Positions 47,645 to 56,466 are shown, counted from the stretch's first letter. The stretch is DNA of 64,000 nt from JAMQKA01 sp034521835 (GCA_034521835.1 JAXHMA010000004.1:852084-916083), one strand, 5' to 3'. Made by a program: numbers and translations. The notes: generated by a model from the letters alone, not told the origin.

Positions 47645-49092
47645 TTGAGTAAACTTACTTCATTTCTTGATCGGCTTTCGATATCCAAAAAACTGGCATT
47701 TTGGTATGGGCTAAGTCTGTTCGTGATGCTTAGCCTGTTTGGCTACATTTTATACGAGACGTTTCACCAGTCCATCCACCACAATTACGATCGCCACCTT
47801 CGGTTTGAGGCTGAGCAGCTGCTTCCGCATATCGATACCAGACGGACGATTCGCTTTCCATCGATCTCACGGGATACAGCAGGAATGCAGCACTCAAAAG
47901 TGGTGTCGAATATGGAACGTATGTTAAACTGTATAATGAGAATGGAAATCAGATATACAGCAGTCCTAATTTCTCAGAGGTAGACCAACCGCTGGAGACC
48001 GAACTCCCTGAAACACCCGAAGAATATTCGTTCAGCAGCCAGTGGCAGGACTTGCCGGCTCGGACGCTTTTCTATCCGATTACAGATAATGAAGGGGACT
48101 TTTGCGGCTGGCTGGAAGTAACCGGTTTTGAATGGACCCTCCACGAAGAAGTAAATCGGTTCCGGCGATATCTGTTGGTGTTTATCGCGATCAGTGTGCT
48201 CTTTTCCATCTTGGGCGGCTACTGGCTCTCGCGCAGGGCACTGTCACCGGTCGCCTCGATTATCGATGCGGCCAAATCCATCACGGCCACCGATTTGGAC
48301 AGGCGCATCCCCGTAAACTACCAGGTGCGAGATGAGCTGACGGACTTGGCGGAAACCTTCAATATGATGTTGAACCGACTGCAAAGAGGGTTCGAACGCG
48401 AAAAGCGATTTACCTCGGATGCGGCCCACGAGCTTATGACCCCTCTTTCATCAATGCGGAGCGATGCTGAGATTATGTTGCGAAAACCGAGAACAAAAGA
48501 AGAGTATCAGGAAACCATTCAAAGGATGCTGGACGGAAACCCGTCAGCATGAGTGAAATGGTACACCTGCTGTTGCAGCTTATCCAGAGTGGAAGTCGGT
48601 GCATCGTTCCCGAGCCGGAACGTCGTTAATATCAGTCGCATTACTGAAAAGTAGTGGGCGACAAGTATCAACAAAAGGCTGAAGAAAAAGCTATTACCCT
48701 GAATGTAAATGTCGACAAAGATTTACAAGTTCGAGCGCATGGGGCTTATATAGAGGAGATTATAAATAATTTGCTGGAAAATGCCTTGAAATATACCCCT
48801 GATGGTGGGCGTGTAGACCTGCAACTACAACGTTCCAGTGGTAAAGCCGTAATTCACTTAAGTGACACCGGTATTGGATTCGACGAGGAAACCCAAAAGC
48901 ATCTATTTGAACGATTTTACAGGGCTAACGAATCAAGATGTGCAGGAACAGTCCGGGCAGTGGATTGGGGCTGCCGCTCGTAAAAGCTATTGTCGAGTTA
49001 TACGGCGGGAAAATACGAGCCTACAGTGAAGGGCCGGGAGAGGGCAGTACGTTTGTTGTAGAGCTGCCATTGTGGGAAGAGGAGGAAGCCTA
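47645..49092 (+). pseudogene. Sensor histidine kinase, CusS-like (several frameshifts)
   Basis: Starts with TTG at 47645, four bases after the regulator. It reads as one kinase in pieces: TM1 (LAFWYGLSLFVMLSLFGYIL), a periplasmic sensor (after a shift near 47890: GVEYGTYVKLYNENGNQIYS), TM2 (YLLVFIAISVLFSILGGYWL), HAMP, phospho-acceptor His in DAAHELMTPLSSMRSD, and after indels in 48545-48650 the ATPase domain (NNLLENALKYTPDGG, HLSDTGIGFDEE). After another near 48940 comes the G2 box GLGLPLVKAIVELYG. About five indels are needed. It either has decayed or lies in poor sequence; the intact regulator argues for the latter. Confidence 0.85.
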
Positions 49093-49750
49093 ACGTGGTT
49101 TAATGGCTTCGATTTTTTTAACGATGCCTCCTTTGGTTAGGTCCCGGACCTGTTGTAGTTGCCATCCTGCTTTTTCTACGTTCACTACGGTATCGCGGGC
49201 AATATGTACGCCGCTTAGATAATGAAATGGGGCATCAAGACGATCCATTATCGAGCCCAGCGTTACCAAGTCAGCACGCATATGTTCCAGCAAATGAAGC
49301 CGGCCGCCGGGGCGGGTCACGCGCAGTGCTTCCTGGAAACCCAAAACGGCATCGGGCACCGAACAAAACACGAACGTGGCAACCACATCGTCAAAATGAT
49401 TGTCGGGAAAGTCCATGTCTTGGGCATCCATCTCTTTGAGTGTAACACTGCTCTTGATCATGTTTTAGCCAACAGTTGTTTCGCCCGTTTTAACATACTC
49501 GGGCGATAAGGTCAATACCCGTCAGTTCAATATCATCAGGGTAATGAGGGATATTCTTGCCCGTACCGACGCCAATCTCCAGGACGTTTGGTCCCTCGAC
49601 CTGTTGCCGAAGGTCACTGCGCCAGCCTTGAAACAGCAGTTTTTCTACCGGCCACTCCATTGCATTATACAATGGAGCTATCCAATCGTAACGACTTTTG
49701 GTATGAGTTGTTTCTTTATCTGATACTTTTCTGGTTGGCATATTCGTCAA
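49090..49750 (-). CDS. SAM-dependent methyltransferase, UbiE-like (frameshifted)
   Basis: A class I methyltransferase of about 215 aa. The N-terminal part has RYDWIAPLYNAMEW and motif I VLEIGVGTGKNIPHYP. Frame changes between 49490 and 49530 split it (GIDL-SPEMLKRAKQLLAKT). The rest has DFPDNHFDDVVATFVFCSVP and LRVTRPGGRLHLLEHMRADL, typical motifs II-III. Its start overlaps the end of the SHOCT gene upstream. Methyltransferases of this kind recur in Bacteroidota copper islands, but the substrate is not known. It is convergent with the histidine kinase gene with no gap. Confidence 0.82.
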
Positions 49751-49959
49751 TTATTTTCGAGAATTTTCTTTCGCTCTTCAAATTCTTCTCGTTCAATTTC
49801 ACCACGGGCGAACCTTTTCTTTAATATATTTATGGCATCTTCTTCCAATTCGGTTTTTGGGCGGTAGGGAATAATATTGAAAATCACCAGTAAGATGGTG
49901 GCGATAATAATGAGCCACCAGATCCAGTGCATGCCTATAAAATGATGGTCAAAAAACAT
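49747..49959 (-). CDS. SHOCT-domain small membrane protein
   Basis: A 70-aa protein with one membrane helix (HWIWWLIIIATILLVIFNII) and a C-terminal SHOCT motif (AINILKKRFARGEIEREEFE). The role of SHOCT proteins is unclear; they are often linked to oligomerisation and appear repeatedly in metal islands. First gene behind copper element 3 (50038) and overlapping the methyltransferase start by four bases. Confidence 0.82.
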   Translation of the reverse strand: MFFDHHFIGMHWIWWLIIIATILLVIFNIIPYRPKTELEEDAINILKKRFARGEIEREEFEERKKILENN

Positions 49960-50037
49960 AATCCTGATATTTTAATTAACATTGATAGATAAAGCGCGAG
50001 GCCATATCTAAGCTAATTGTAAGATAGGAACAGGTGC

Positions 50038-50054
50038 CTTAAAACAAGCTTAAA
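50038..50054 (-). promoter_or_regulatory. Copper-regulon element 3 (CTTAAAACAAGCTTAAA)
   Basis: Third copy of the direct repeat, 78 bases upstream of the SHOCT-methyltransferase operon; on the minus strand a TATCTT box follows 11 nt downstream. Confidence 0.78.
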
Positions 50055-50074
50055 TTAGAAGGGGAAGTTCTTTT

Positions 50075-51160
50075 TTAATCCTCAAGCTGTGGAGCTCCTT
50101 GTCGTTGAAGGAGTATCTTGTTTAGATCTGACTTTGTGACGATGCCCCAAATCTTGTTGTGTTCGATGACTGGATATATGGTTTGGTCCTCCATTTGAAG
50201 GACATCAATTATATCCGCCAACGACAATTCAGGTTCAAAGGTTGTAACATTATCCTGAACAAGATCAACGATTGGCCGCTCAGATTTGCCTTCTTGCAGT
50301 GCCTGAATGACCGATCTGTAGGATACAATGCCCTCAAATCGATCTCCGTTCGTGACAACAAGTTCAGTAGATCGGTTCCCAAGCATCATGGAAGCTGCCT
50401 GCGCTACTGAAGCACTCAGAGAGATACTTTGGTAGTTACCGGTCATGACATCTTTTGCTGTTGTCAGCTTCATAGATTCAGCCATGGAAACCTGTCGCGA
50501 TTCAGCGCCGGCACCAAGAAATACAAAAATTCCAATGAATAGTAGAAATGGATTGTAAAAAAGACCAAACAGGATAAAGCCAATGGCAAGGAGCTGTCCT
50601 ACCGAGCCAGCGATCCGGGTAGCTTTCGCTCGTTTCATCTTAAACGCCAGCAGTGCTCGTAATACACGTCCTCCATCCATTGGAAATGCTGGTATTAAGT
50701 TGAAAACGACAAGTATGATGTTAATTACAAGCAGGTCGGACAGGAAATTACTCCCGGTTACATGATGGCTAATATCCATCTGTCCCTGACCGGTTATTAG
50801 TATCAGCAAAAATAGTACACCGGCGATAGCCACATTTACCGCAGGACCGGCAGCTGCAACAACCAACTCTTGTTTGGGATCCTCGGGCATTCGCTCAAGT
50901 CTTGCTACGCCACCTATTGGCAATAAATTTATATCCCGTGTATCAATACCATACCGACGAGCTGCCAGGGCATGGCCAAATTCATGTAGCGTTACGCAAG
51001 CAAATAGCAAGGCCAGAAAGACCAAACCCATTATAATTTCAAAAAGCCCGTGCCCCTGTTGCAGATGCATCCAGGAGAGCCAAATTACCAGCAAGATAAA
51101 GGTCCAATGGATAAAAACTTTAATCCCTGCCGGTTTACCGAGATAAAGAGACCATTTCAT
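50075..51160 (-). CDS. Site-2 protease family (M50) with CBS domains
   Basis: A 361-aa intramembrane zinc metalloprotease of the SpoIVFB/CBS group. The zinc site is HEFGH (59-63), with the second motif NLIPAFPMDGGRVL carrying the Asp ligand. Several membrane helices lie in the first 220 residues, and two CBS domains in about 235-355 (DVMTGNYQSISLSASVAQAA, VQDNVTTFEPELSLADIIDV), which usually sense adenine nucleotides. It is the last gene of the six-gene copper operon. What it cleaves is unknown; a regulator or small membrane protein of the same operon is possible. Confidence 0.88.
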   Translation of the reverse strand: MKWSLYLGKPAGIKVFIHWTFILLVIWLSWMHLQQGHGLFEIIMGLVFLALLFACVTLHEFGHALAARRYGIDTRDINLLPIGGVARLERMPEDPKQELVVAAAGPAVNVAIAGVLFLLILITGQGQMDISHHVTGSNFLSDLLVINIILVVFNLIPAFPMDGGRVLRALLAFKMKRAKATRIAGSVGQLLAIGFILFGLFYNPFLLFIGIFVFLGAGAESRQVSMAESMKLTTAKDVMTGNYQSISLSASVAQAASMMLGNRSTELVVTNGDRFEGIVSYRSVIQALQEGKSERPIVDLVQDNVTTFEPELSLADIIDVLQMEDQTIYPVIEHNKIWGIVTKSDLNKILLQRQGAPQLED

Positions 51161-51165
51161 GGGAA

Positions 51166-51456
51166 CTAACCTTCTGCTTGATCGTTCTTATCGCTGCCGA
51201 TATTATATATGGCCGCGATTAATGAACCGACCAGCCAACCCAGGATAAAGGTTTGTACGATTCCAAAAAGTGCATCCAATGGAGGAACGCTCATGCGAAT
51301 AATGGGTTCCACATCCAGTCCATGCAACAGGCTGTTAAAGAAGAAGATGGTTCCTTCTCTTCCAACGGAGACCATCAGTATAATGCAGCCGATATAAAGA
51401 ATAGCGCCGGTAGTACCTACAGCCATTCCCAATTTTTTGATGCTTAGTGTTTTCAT
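51166..51456 (-). CDS. DUF5676-like membrane protein
   Basis: A 96-aa protein with two membrane helices (GMAVGTTGAILYIGCIILMV, and ALFGIVQTFILGWLVGSLIA), resembling the DUF5676 family found in copper and silver islands. It lies five bases before the site-2 protease gene. The N-terminal KKLGMAVG and the cysteine in the first helix are characteristic. Function is not known. Confidence 0.75.
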   Translation of the reverse strand: MKTLSIKKLGMAVGTTGAILYIGCIILMVSVGREGTIFFFNSLLHGLDVEPIIRMSVPPLDALFGIVQTFILGWLVGSLIAAIYNIGSDKNDQAEG

Positions 51457-51474
51457 AATATTTCCTCCAAGATT

Positions 51475-51663
51475 TTAATGTTGATGAGCATCATGATCTG
51501 ATCCTTTCCGGTGGTGGCCAATCATCAGGATATGGCAGGCAAACATGGCAACAACGAAAAGAAAAAATGTCACCGTGCTATTCAGTCCCAATAAGGGAGC
51601 GAAGAAAAGCAGTAGTAAGGGGATGCCACATCCTATGATCATCCAAAGAGTATGCTTGCTCAT
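51475..51663 (-). CDS. DUF2933-like small membrane protein
   Basis: A 62-aa protein of two helices (LWMIIGCGIPLLLLFFAPLL; FFLFVVAMFACHILMIGHHR) ending in a His-rich tail (GHHRKGSDHDAHQH). The CHxLM motif and tail match the DUF2933 family, which accompanies copper efflux genes. The tail probably binds metal. Confidence 0.75.
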   Translation of the reverse strand: MSKHTLWMIIGCGIPLLLLFFAPLLGLNSTVTFFLFVVAMFACHILMIGHHRKGSDHDAHQH

Positions 51664-51680
51664 TTTCTTAATTATTATAG

Positions 51681-51896
51681 TCAGTTGTCGGATAAGGATT
51701 GCTTGAGTCGGTTAAACTCTTCTTTCGATATCTCACCGGATTGTAACCGTCTCCGGTGAATCTCGATGGCTGCATTGCTGATTTCAAGCCGGTGCTTCCC
51801 ACGCAGGGCCAGATACCAGATCAGAAGAAAAACCCCGGCCAATAAAATCCAAAGTACCGGGGCCCAATGGGTGTTTAGCGCGTTTAGCCAGTCCAT
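51681..51896 (-). CDS. SHOCT-domain small membrane protein
   Basis: A 71-residue protein with one helix (WAPVLWILLAGVFLLIWYLA) and SHOCT motif (IEIHRRRLQSGEISKEEFNR). A distant paralogue of the one at 49747. It begins two bases after the stop of the Met-rich gene, so translation is coupled. Confidence 0.82.
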   Translation of the reverse strand: MDWLNALNTHWAPVLWILLAGVFLLIWYLALRGKHRLEISNAAIEIHRRRLQSGEISKEEFNRLKQSLSDN

Positions 51897-51898
51897 GG

Positions 51899-52369
51899 TC
51901 AGTTATGATGTTGTTGATGATTGTTTCCTTTCATGCCGTCTTTTTTGTTCATCATTCCCTGGCCGTCCATCATATCGCCCTGCATCATCTGCATGCACAT
52001 CATATGCATCTTCATCATGGATGAATCGCCCATCATCTCCTTCATTTTGGAGTGGTCCATTTTTTCTCCATCCATCATAGACTGCATCATTTCCATATGC
52101 TTTTGCATGCGCTCTTTCATCTGGGGATTATTTTTCATCATTTCCTGCATGTTGCCGTCCATGTTTTTCATCATGTGCTGCATCATTTTTTGACGCATTT
52201 CGGGATTCTCAGCCATATGCTGCATCATCATGGATTGCATGGTGGAATCCTGCATCATTTCCATCATCTGTTGTTTCTTTTGCTTCATATCCTTTTGCTG
52301 AGCAAAACTCATAGTAGCAAAGAGAAGAATCAGTGATAGCGTGAAGGTTAAACGTTTCATAATAGTCAC
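51899..52369 (-). CDS. Methionine-rich periplasmic copper-binding protein
   Basis: A 156-aa exported protein: signal peptide (LTFTLSLILLFATMSFAQ), then a chain of Met-rich motifs (MMEMMQDSTMQSMMMQHMAE, MMKNMDGNMQEMMKN, MHMMCMQMMQGDMMDGQGMM) and a His tail (HQQHHN). Methionine clusters are typical Cu(I)/Ag(I) ligands, as in CopC/CusF-like and other copper chaperones, but the fold here matches no named family that I recognise. It likely buffers periplasmic copper. It belongs to the operon behind copper element 4. Confidence 0.85.
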   Translation of the reverse strand: MTIMKRLTFTLSLILLFATMSFAQQKDMKQKKQQMMEMMQDSTMQSMMMQHMAENPEMRQKMMQHMMKNMDGNMQEMMKNNPQMKERMQKHMEMMQSMMDGEKMDHSKMKEMMGDSSMMKMHMMCMQMMQGDMMDGQGMMNKKDGMKGNNHQQHHN

Positions 52370-52412
52370 CGTTATTGTGGTTTATTAGATTGAAAATTCA
52401 GATCAATTTTAT

Positions 52413-52799
52413 TTATAAGTTGTTAATTACCTTTTGGAGATTCCTTCTAACCTCATCTGCAATAGGTTGTAAATTTTTATTCGTTACGGCCTGCATGGAA
52501 GCCACCGGATTGACCGCTGATACTTCTACGGTGCCATCTTCGTTTTCTTCAACGATAACATTGCAGGGCAGCATTACGCCAATCTTGTCTTCTGCCTGCA
52601 GTGCCTTATGGGCAAAGTTGGGATTACAGGCTCCCAGGATTTTGTACTTTTTAAAGTCCACATCCAGCTTCTTTTTCAGGGTGTCTTTGACGTCAATTTC
52701 TGTCAACACCCCAAAGCCTTCATCTTTGAGCAGTTCGGTAACTTTTTCGATAGCCTGATCATAGGTCAGGTCGACTGTTTTTGAAGTAAAATATTCCAT
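52413..52799 (-). CDS. DUF302-domain protein
   Basis: A 128-aa cytosolic DUF302 protein: DLTYDQAIEKVTELLKDEGF, GVLTEIDVKDTLKKKLDVDF, YKILGACNPNFAHKALQAED. The conserved GACNP segment contains the family's Cys. DUF302 proteins are dimeric and common in Bacteroidota and Proteobacteria metal clusters; their activity is not established. It is the first gene of the six-gene operon 52799-50075 and lies 63 bases below copper element 4. Confidence 0.87.
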   Translation of the reverse strand: MEYFTSKTVDLTYDQAIEKVTELLKDEGFGVLTEIDVKDTLKKKLDVDFKKYKILGACNPNFAHKALQAEDKIGVMLPCNVIVEENEDGTVEVSAVNPVASMQAVTNKNLQPIADEVRRNLQKVINNL

Positions 52800-52862
52800 A
52801 GTGTATTTGGTCTTTTTAGATTCAATCGGTTTTATGTTCTACTGCAATATACAGTGACCTCC

Positions 52863-52879
52863 CTTAAAGCAACCTTAAA
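52863..52879 (-). promoter_or_regulatory. Copper-regulon element 4 (CTTAAAGCAACCTTAAA)
   Basis: Fourth copy of the direct repeat. TATATT follows 11 nt downstream on the minus strand. Drives the DUF302/Met-rich/site-2 protease operon. Confidence 0.78.
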
Positions 52880-52890
52880 GAGCATGGAAA

Positions 52891-53232
52891 TTAGTTGAGA
52901 ACAGAAGCACCCTCTTTTCCGTCACGTATTCTTGTCACCTTTTCAATGGGGCAAACAAAGGCTATGCCATCTCCTTTATGACCTGTTTTCCCATGTTCTG
53001 TAATAATATCGATAACAGCATCTACCTCTTCGGATTCCACTGCAATCTCAATTTTCACTACATGGGTATGCATGGCAGGAAAGTTCAGGGAACCATGCTG
53101 ATGGTCAGGATCACTGTACCGACCTGTTCCTTCGCCTTCAAACACAGTCATACAGCAATACCCTTCGCTACGCAGTGCCCTATAGACATCTTCCAGGAGT
53201 TTGGGTCGGATATAAGCTTTGACAAGTTTCAT
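52891..53232 (-). CDS. PII-like protein linked to metal efflux
   Basis: A 113-aa member of the PII superfamily: KLVKAYIRPKLLEDVYRALR, a T-loop region with GEGTGRYSDPDHQH, and DAVIDIITEHGKTGHKGDGI in the nucleotide-binding part. I start it at the Met at 53232, 13 bases after the ATPase gene, because the longer frame (53256) overlaps the ATPase end and lacks similarity. It lacks the uridylylation Tyr context of GlnB and has a Cys-Cys pair (GYCCMTV). A PII branch (PII-NG) near heavy-metal efflux genes has been described; this one follows a P1B-3 ATPase and could sense metal or nucleotide to control it. Confidence 0.78.
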   Translation of the reverse strand: MKLVKAYIRPKLLEDVYRALRSEGYCCMTVFEGEGTGRYSDPDHQHGSLNFPAMHTHVVKIEIAVESEEVDAVIDIITEHGKTGHKGDGIAFVCPIEKVTRIRDGKEGASVLN

Positions 53233-53245
53233 AATAACCTCGGGT

Positions 53246-55313
53246 TTAGCGTTCAATTTTTAAGAACCGGGCATTGATAGCCACAATTACGGTACTGAGA
53301 GACATTAACACAGCACCAAGAGCGGGACTCAGAATAATGCCATAGGTATATAAAACACCTGCAGCTAATGGTATGGCAAAGGCGTTGTAGCCGGTAGCCC
53401 ACCACAAGTTCTGAACCATTTTTTTGTAGGTAGCTTTTGCAAGTGCGATTAATGACGCTACATCCTTGGGATTACTTTGGGTAAGGATGATGTCACCTGT
53501 TTCCACGGCCACATCCGATCCGGCCCCGATGGCAATACCCACATCGGCCTGTGCCAGCGCGGGAGCGTCGTTTACACCGTCGCCGGTCATGGCCACTTTG
53601 AGTCCACGCTGTTGCACTTCTTTTATTTTAGCTGCTTTTTCTTCGGGCAGTACTTCGGCAAAGAAATCATCCAGTCCCAACTCCTTGGCAACATACGCAG
53701 CCGTTTGCTGGTTATCTCCGGTAAGCATGATGCACTGGATACCCATGTCGTGGAGGCTTTGAATAGCTTCTCGCGAATCTTCCCGGATATTATCACCAAG
53801 AGCAATAGCTCCCTGAAGTTGGTCGTCAATCAGTGACGAACACCACGGTCTTACCCTGTCCGGAAAGCTGCTCATACTGCTCGGTCGGAAGGTCAATGTT
53901 ATTTTCACGCAGGTAGCCGGGGCTCACTACTTTGATCTGTTTGCCATCTACGCGACCTTCAATTCCTTTTCCGGTGATAGAGTTGAACTCCTCTACTTTC
54001 ATGAGGCCGTCAGTAGCTTTTACGATACCCCGGGCAATAGGATGTTCTGAGTTCTGCTCCAGCGAACCGGCAAGGCTCAGCAGTTGTTCTTTATCGTCAA
54101 ATCCATTAAATGTTAGGACATCAGTTACGCCAAACTCACCATGGGTAAGTGTACCCGTCTTATCGAAGATGATGGCGCCCAGGTTACGGGCCTCTTCAAA
54201 AGCGGTACGGTTACGAATTAAGAATCCGTTTTGGGCGGCCAGACTGGTGGAAACGGCTACGACCAGTGGTACGGCCAGTCCCAGAGCATGCGGACAGGCA
54301 ATCACCATTACCGTAACAGTGCGTTCCAGGGCGAACACAAAATTCTCGGTGGTAAAGAAGGTCCACGCAAAGAAGGTGAGGGCACCAGCGCCCAATGCAA
54401 TAATTGTCAGCCAGAAAGCGGCCCGGTTGGCCAGATCCTGGGTACGCGACTTACTTTCCTGTGCTTGCCGCACCAAGTTGATAACCTGAGAAAGAAATGA
54501 GTCTTCTCCGGTCCGGTTGACTTCGATCGTAAGTGACCCCTCACCGTTGATAGAGCCGCCGATTACTTCATCGCCCTGCTTTTTGGATACCGGCTTGGAT
54601 TCGCCGGTCATCAGGGATTCATTTACCGAACTTTTTCCGTCCAGGACAACACCATCAGCTGGAATCTTTTCACCGGGCTTTACCAGCACCTTCATACCCT
54701 TTTGCAGTTCTTCAAGAGGTACATCTTGGGTTGATCCGTCTTCCTGCACGACATGTGCTTCCGACGGCATTAGTTTGGCCAGTTCTTCTAGGGCCTTAGA
54801 GGCACTCATGACGGATTTCATTTCGATATAGTGGCCTATCAGCATAATATCGACCAAAGTGGCCAGCTCCCAGAAAAAGACCTGTCCTTCCACCGCAAAG
54901 ACCACCAGTGTGCTGTACACATAGGCGGCCGTTATCGCGACACCGATCAGCGTCATCATCCCTGGCTGACGTTTCTTTAACTCATCGTAGAGACCTTTCA
55001 GAAAAGGCCAGCCGCCGTAAAAGAAGACGATACTGGAAAGGACAAATGAGATATAGGTATCACCGGTAAACTTGAGAGCATCCCCTAATCCCAGGAAATC
55101 CTGAATCATGTGAGAAAGAATCAGGATAGGAATAGTCAATGCGATGGATATCCAAAACCGCTTTAGAAAATCCTCGGCCATGTGGGCATGATGTTCGGCA
55201 TGTCCACCGGAGTGTTTATGTTCTTCGTGTCCGTGATCTTTGTTGTCGTGATGATGTTGATGCTCTTTATTATGAGCGTGTGAGTGACCAGTATGTTCGT
55301 GCGAATGTTCCAT
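53246..55313 (-). CDS. P1B-3 type copper-translocating ATPase, CopB-like (one frameshift)
   Basis: A Cu+/Cu2+/Ag+ efflux ATPase of about 689 aa. The N-terminus is His-rich (HSHEHTGHSHAHNKEHQHHH, residues 3-45). The membrane metal site is CPH (340-342, in VIACPHALGL), the mark of the P1B-3 group, and the phosphorylated Asp is 384 in DKTGTLTH. TGES is at 236-239, and MTGDGVNDAPALAQADVG in the second part. The frame changes near 53835; removing one base gives KTVVFVLIDDQLQGAIALGD. The copper element 5 lies 78 bases upstream and a PII-like gene follows. Confidence 0.93.
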
Positions 55314-55391
55314 AATACCATCCTTGAGCTTGATTTTTGTTAGCCAAATAGACTCTTAGCTTTGGCTTTCAGGTATTATAGGAAAGAGAGG

Positions 55392-55408
55392 CTTAAATTA
55401 AGCTTAAA
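55392..55408 (-). promoter_or_regulatory. Copper-regulon element 5 (CTTAAATTAAGCTTAAA)
   Basis: Fifth copy, identical over 17 bases to element 1. TATAAT follows 11 nt downstream on the minus strand, 78 bases before the P1B-3 ATPase start. Confidence 0.8.
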
Positions 55409-55450
55409 AAAGTACTGGTGGTAGCTGCTGAATAGGCAATAAAACTTATA

Positions 55451-55530
55451 GAGACCTATTGTTTTGACCTCCCCAAACCCCTCCTGTATAGGCAAGAGGG
55501 GCTTATGAGGAGGTATTTCAAAGGTCTCTT
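55451..55530. repeat. Nested 80-base hairpin
   Basis: Three nested complementary pairs: AGAGACCT / AGGTCTCT at the base, ACCTCC / GGAGGT in the middle, CCCCTC / GAGGGG at the top. It resembles the palindromic REP-like units scattered in Bacteroidota intergenic DNA. A structured RNA or the terminator of an opposite transcript cannot be excluded. Confidence 0.55.
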
Positions 55531-55555
55531 ATAATTAGGGAGTTAACGATCGTAT

Positions 55556-55575
55556 ATTGTGGGAAATCCCACAAT
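55556..55575. promoter_or_regulatory. 20-base perfect palindrome before the toxin-antitoxin genes
   Basis: ATTGTGGGA-AA-TCCCACAAT lies 31 bases before the antitoxin start. Toxin-antitoxin operons are usually repressed by their own products at such palindromes, so this is the likely operator. Confidence 0.65.
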
Positions 55576-55606
55576 GAGAAAGATAAAGTAAAAGATATGT
55601 AGTGCT

Positions 55607-55873
55607 ATGAATACTGTAGAAAAGAAAAAGGAGTACGATGCGAAGCTTGACTCCAAAAAGCGCCTGACCATTCGAGGCGCCCGAACCAAGCATTACCATG
55701 TCACCGAATATGAGGATGGTTCGGTTGAGCTTAGTCCTCGTGAGCTCATCCACCCCGATGAGATTTCCCGGCGAACCCTGGAAAAGATGGACAAGGCGAT
55801 GAAAAACTTGGAAGAGGGTAAGGTATCGAAGCCGGTGGACATGGAAGAGCTCGAAAAACTGCTTGAGGAATAA
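55607..55873 (+). CDS. Putative antitoxin of a RelE-like toxin-antitoxin pair
   Basis: An 88-aa charged protein: KKEYDAKLDSKKRLTIRGAR, YHVTEYEDGSVELSPRELIH, RRTLEKMDKAMKNLEEGKVS. An N-terminal swapped-hairpin-like part resembles small DNA-binding antitoxins and the acidic helix at the end (DMEELEKLLEE) could wrap the toxin. No precise family name. It precedes a RelE-like gene by 9 bases and follows a perfect palindrome. Confidence 0.7.
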   Translation: MNTVEKKKEYDAKLDSKKRLTIRGARTKHYHVTEYEDGSVELSPRELIHPDEISRRTLEKMDKAMKNLEEGKVSKPVDMEELEKLLEE

Positions 55874-55882
55874 ACGCAATAT

Positions 55883-56254
55883 ATGTTTGAAATCTTGACG
55901 GGCGTCCCGGAAATGAAGGAGTTTTGGGACGATCTGACGACCCGCTAAAAGAAGAACGAGTTAAGCGGGGATGATAAGGAGCTGTTTAAAAAATTTGGTA
56001 AGGCTATACAGTTTTTAGCAGCGGATCCCCAACATCGGGGTCTGCAGACCCATGAAATTGAGGATTTGACCCGCCGATACGGTCAAAAGGTGTTCCAGTC
56101 ATATCTTGGACAAGGAAAACATGCCTACCGAACGTTTTGGATTTGTGGTCCGGCCCGAAAGCAAATAACTATTATTGGCCTTGAACCACATCCGGAAGAT
56201 GCGAAAAGTGGGGCTTATGATCACATCAAACTTTCAGATTTGCCGAATCATTAA
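55883..56254 (+). pseudogene. RelE-like toxin with an in-frame stop
   Basis: Reads as one 123-codon frame from ATG 55883 (FEILTGVPEMKEFWDDLTTR), except for a TAA at 55946-55948, then KKNELSGDDKELFKKFGKAI, GLQTHEIEDLTRRYG, AYRTFWICGPARKQITIIGL and HPEDAKSGAYDHIKLSDL. The pattern ends like a RelE/HigB toxin. The stop is a nonsense codon rather than a frameshift, so toxin activity is probably lost; an unassisted restart at TTG 56066 would give only 62 residues. Confidence 0.7.
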
Positions 56255-56284
56255 GATCTGCGTCATATCCGATTGGTACAGGTA

Positions 56285-56320
56285 CCCTCTATACTTATAA
56301 CTAAGTATTGAGGGCTTTAT
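56285..56320 (+). terminator. Terminator after the toxin-antitoxin genes
   Basis: A 13-bp stem CCCTCTATACTTA / TAAGTATTGAGGG with one mismatch, a TAAC loop, and CTTTAT after it. Confidence 0.75.
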
Positions 56321-56466
56321 CCCATTTTTACTGTTTGCAAATAAACAGATTGGCAGAAGCTGTAAGATGATTAAATTCAGTTATACTTTTTAGTACTGGT
56401 CTAAAGGTAAAAGGGTTGCCCGATTTACACTTTTGATATTAATGCCCTTTCTACCTATTCTTTAAG

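Noticed and set aside
53932..54489. 185-codon plus-strand frame opposite the P-type ATPase
   Set aside because: Antisense to a gene with DKTGT, CPH and TGES motifs.
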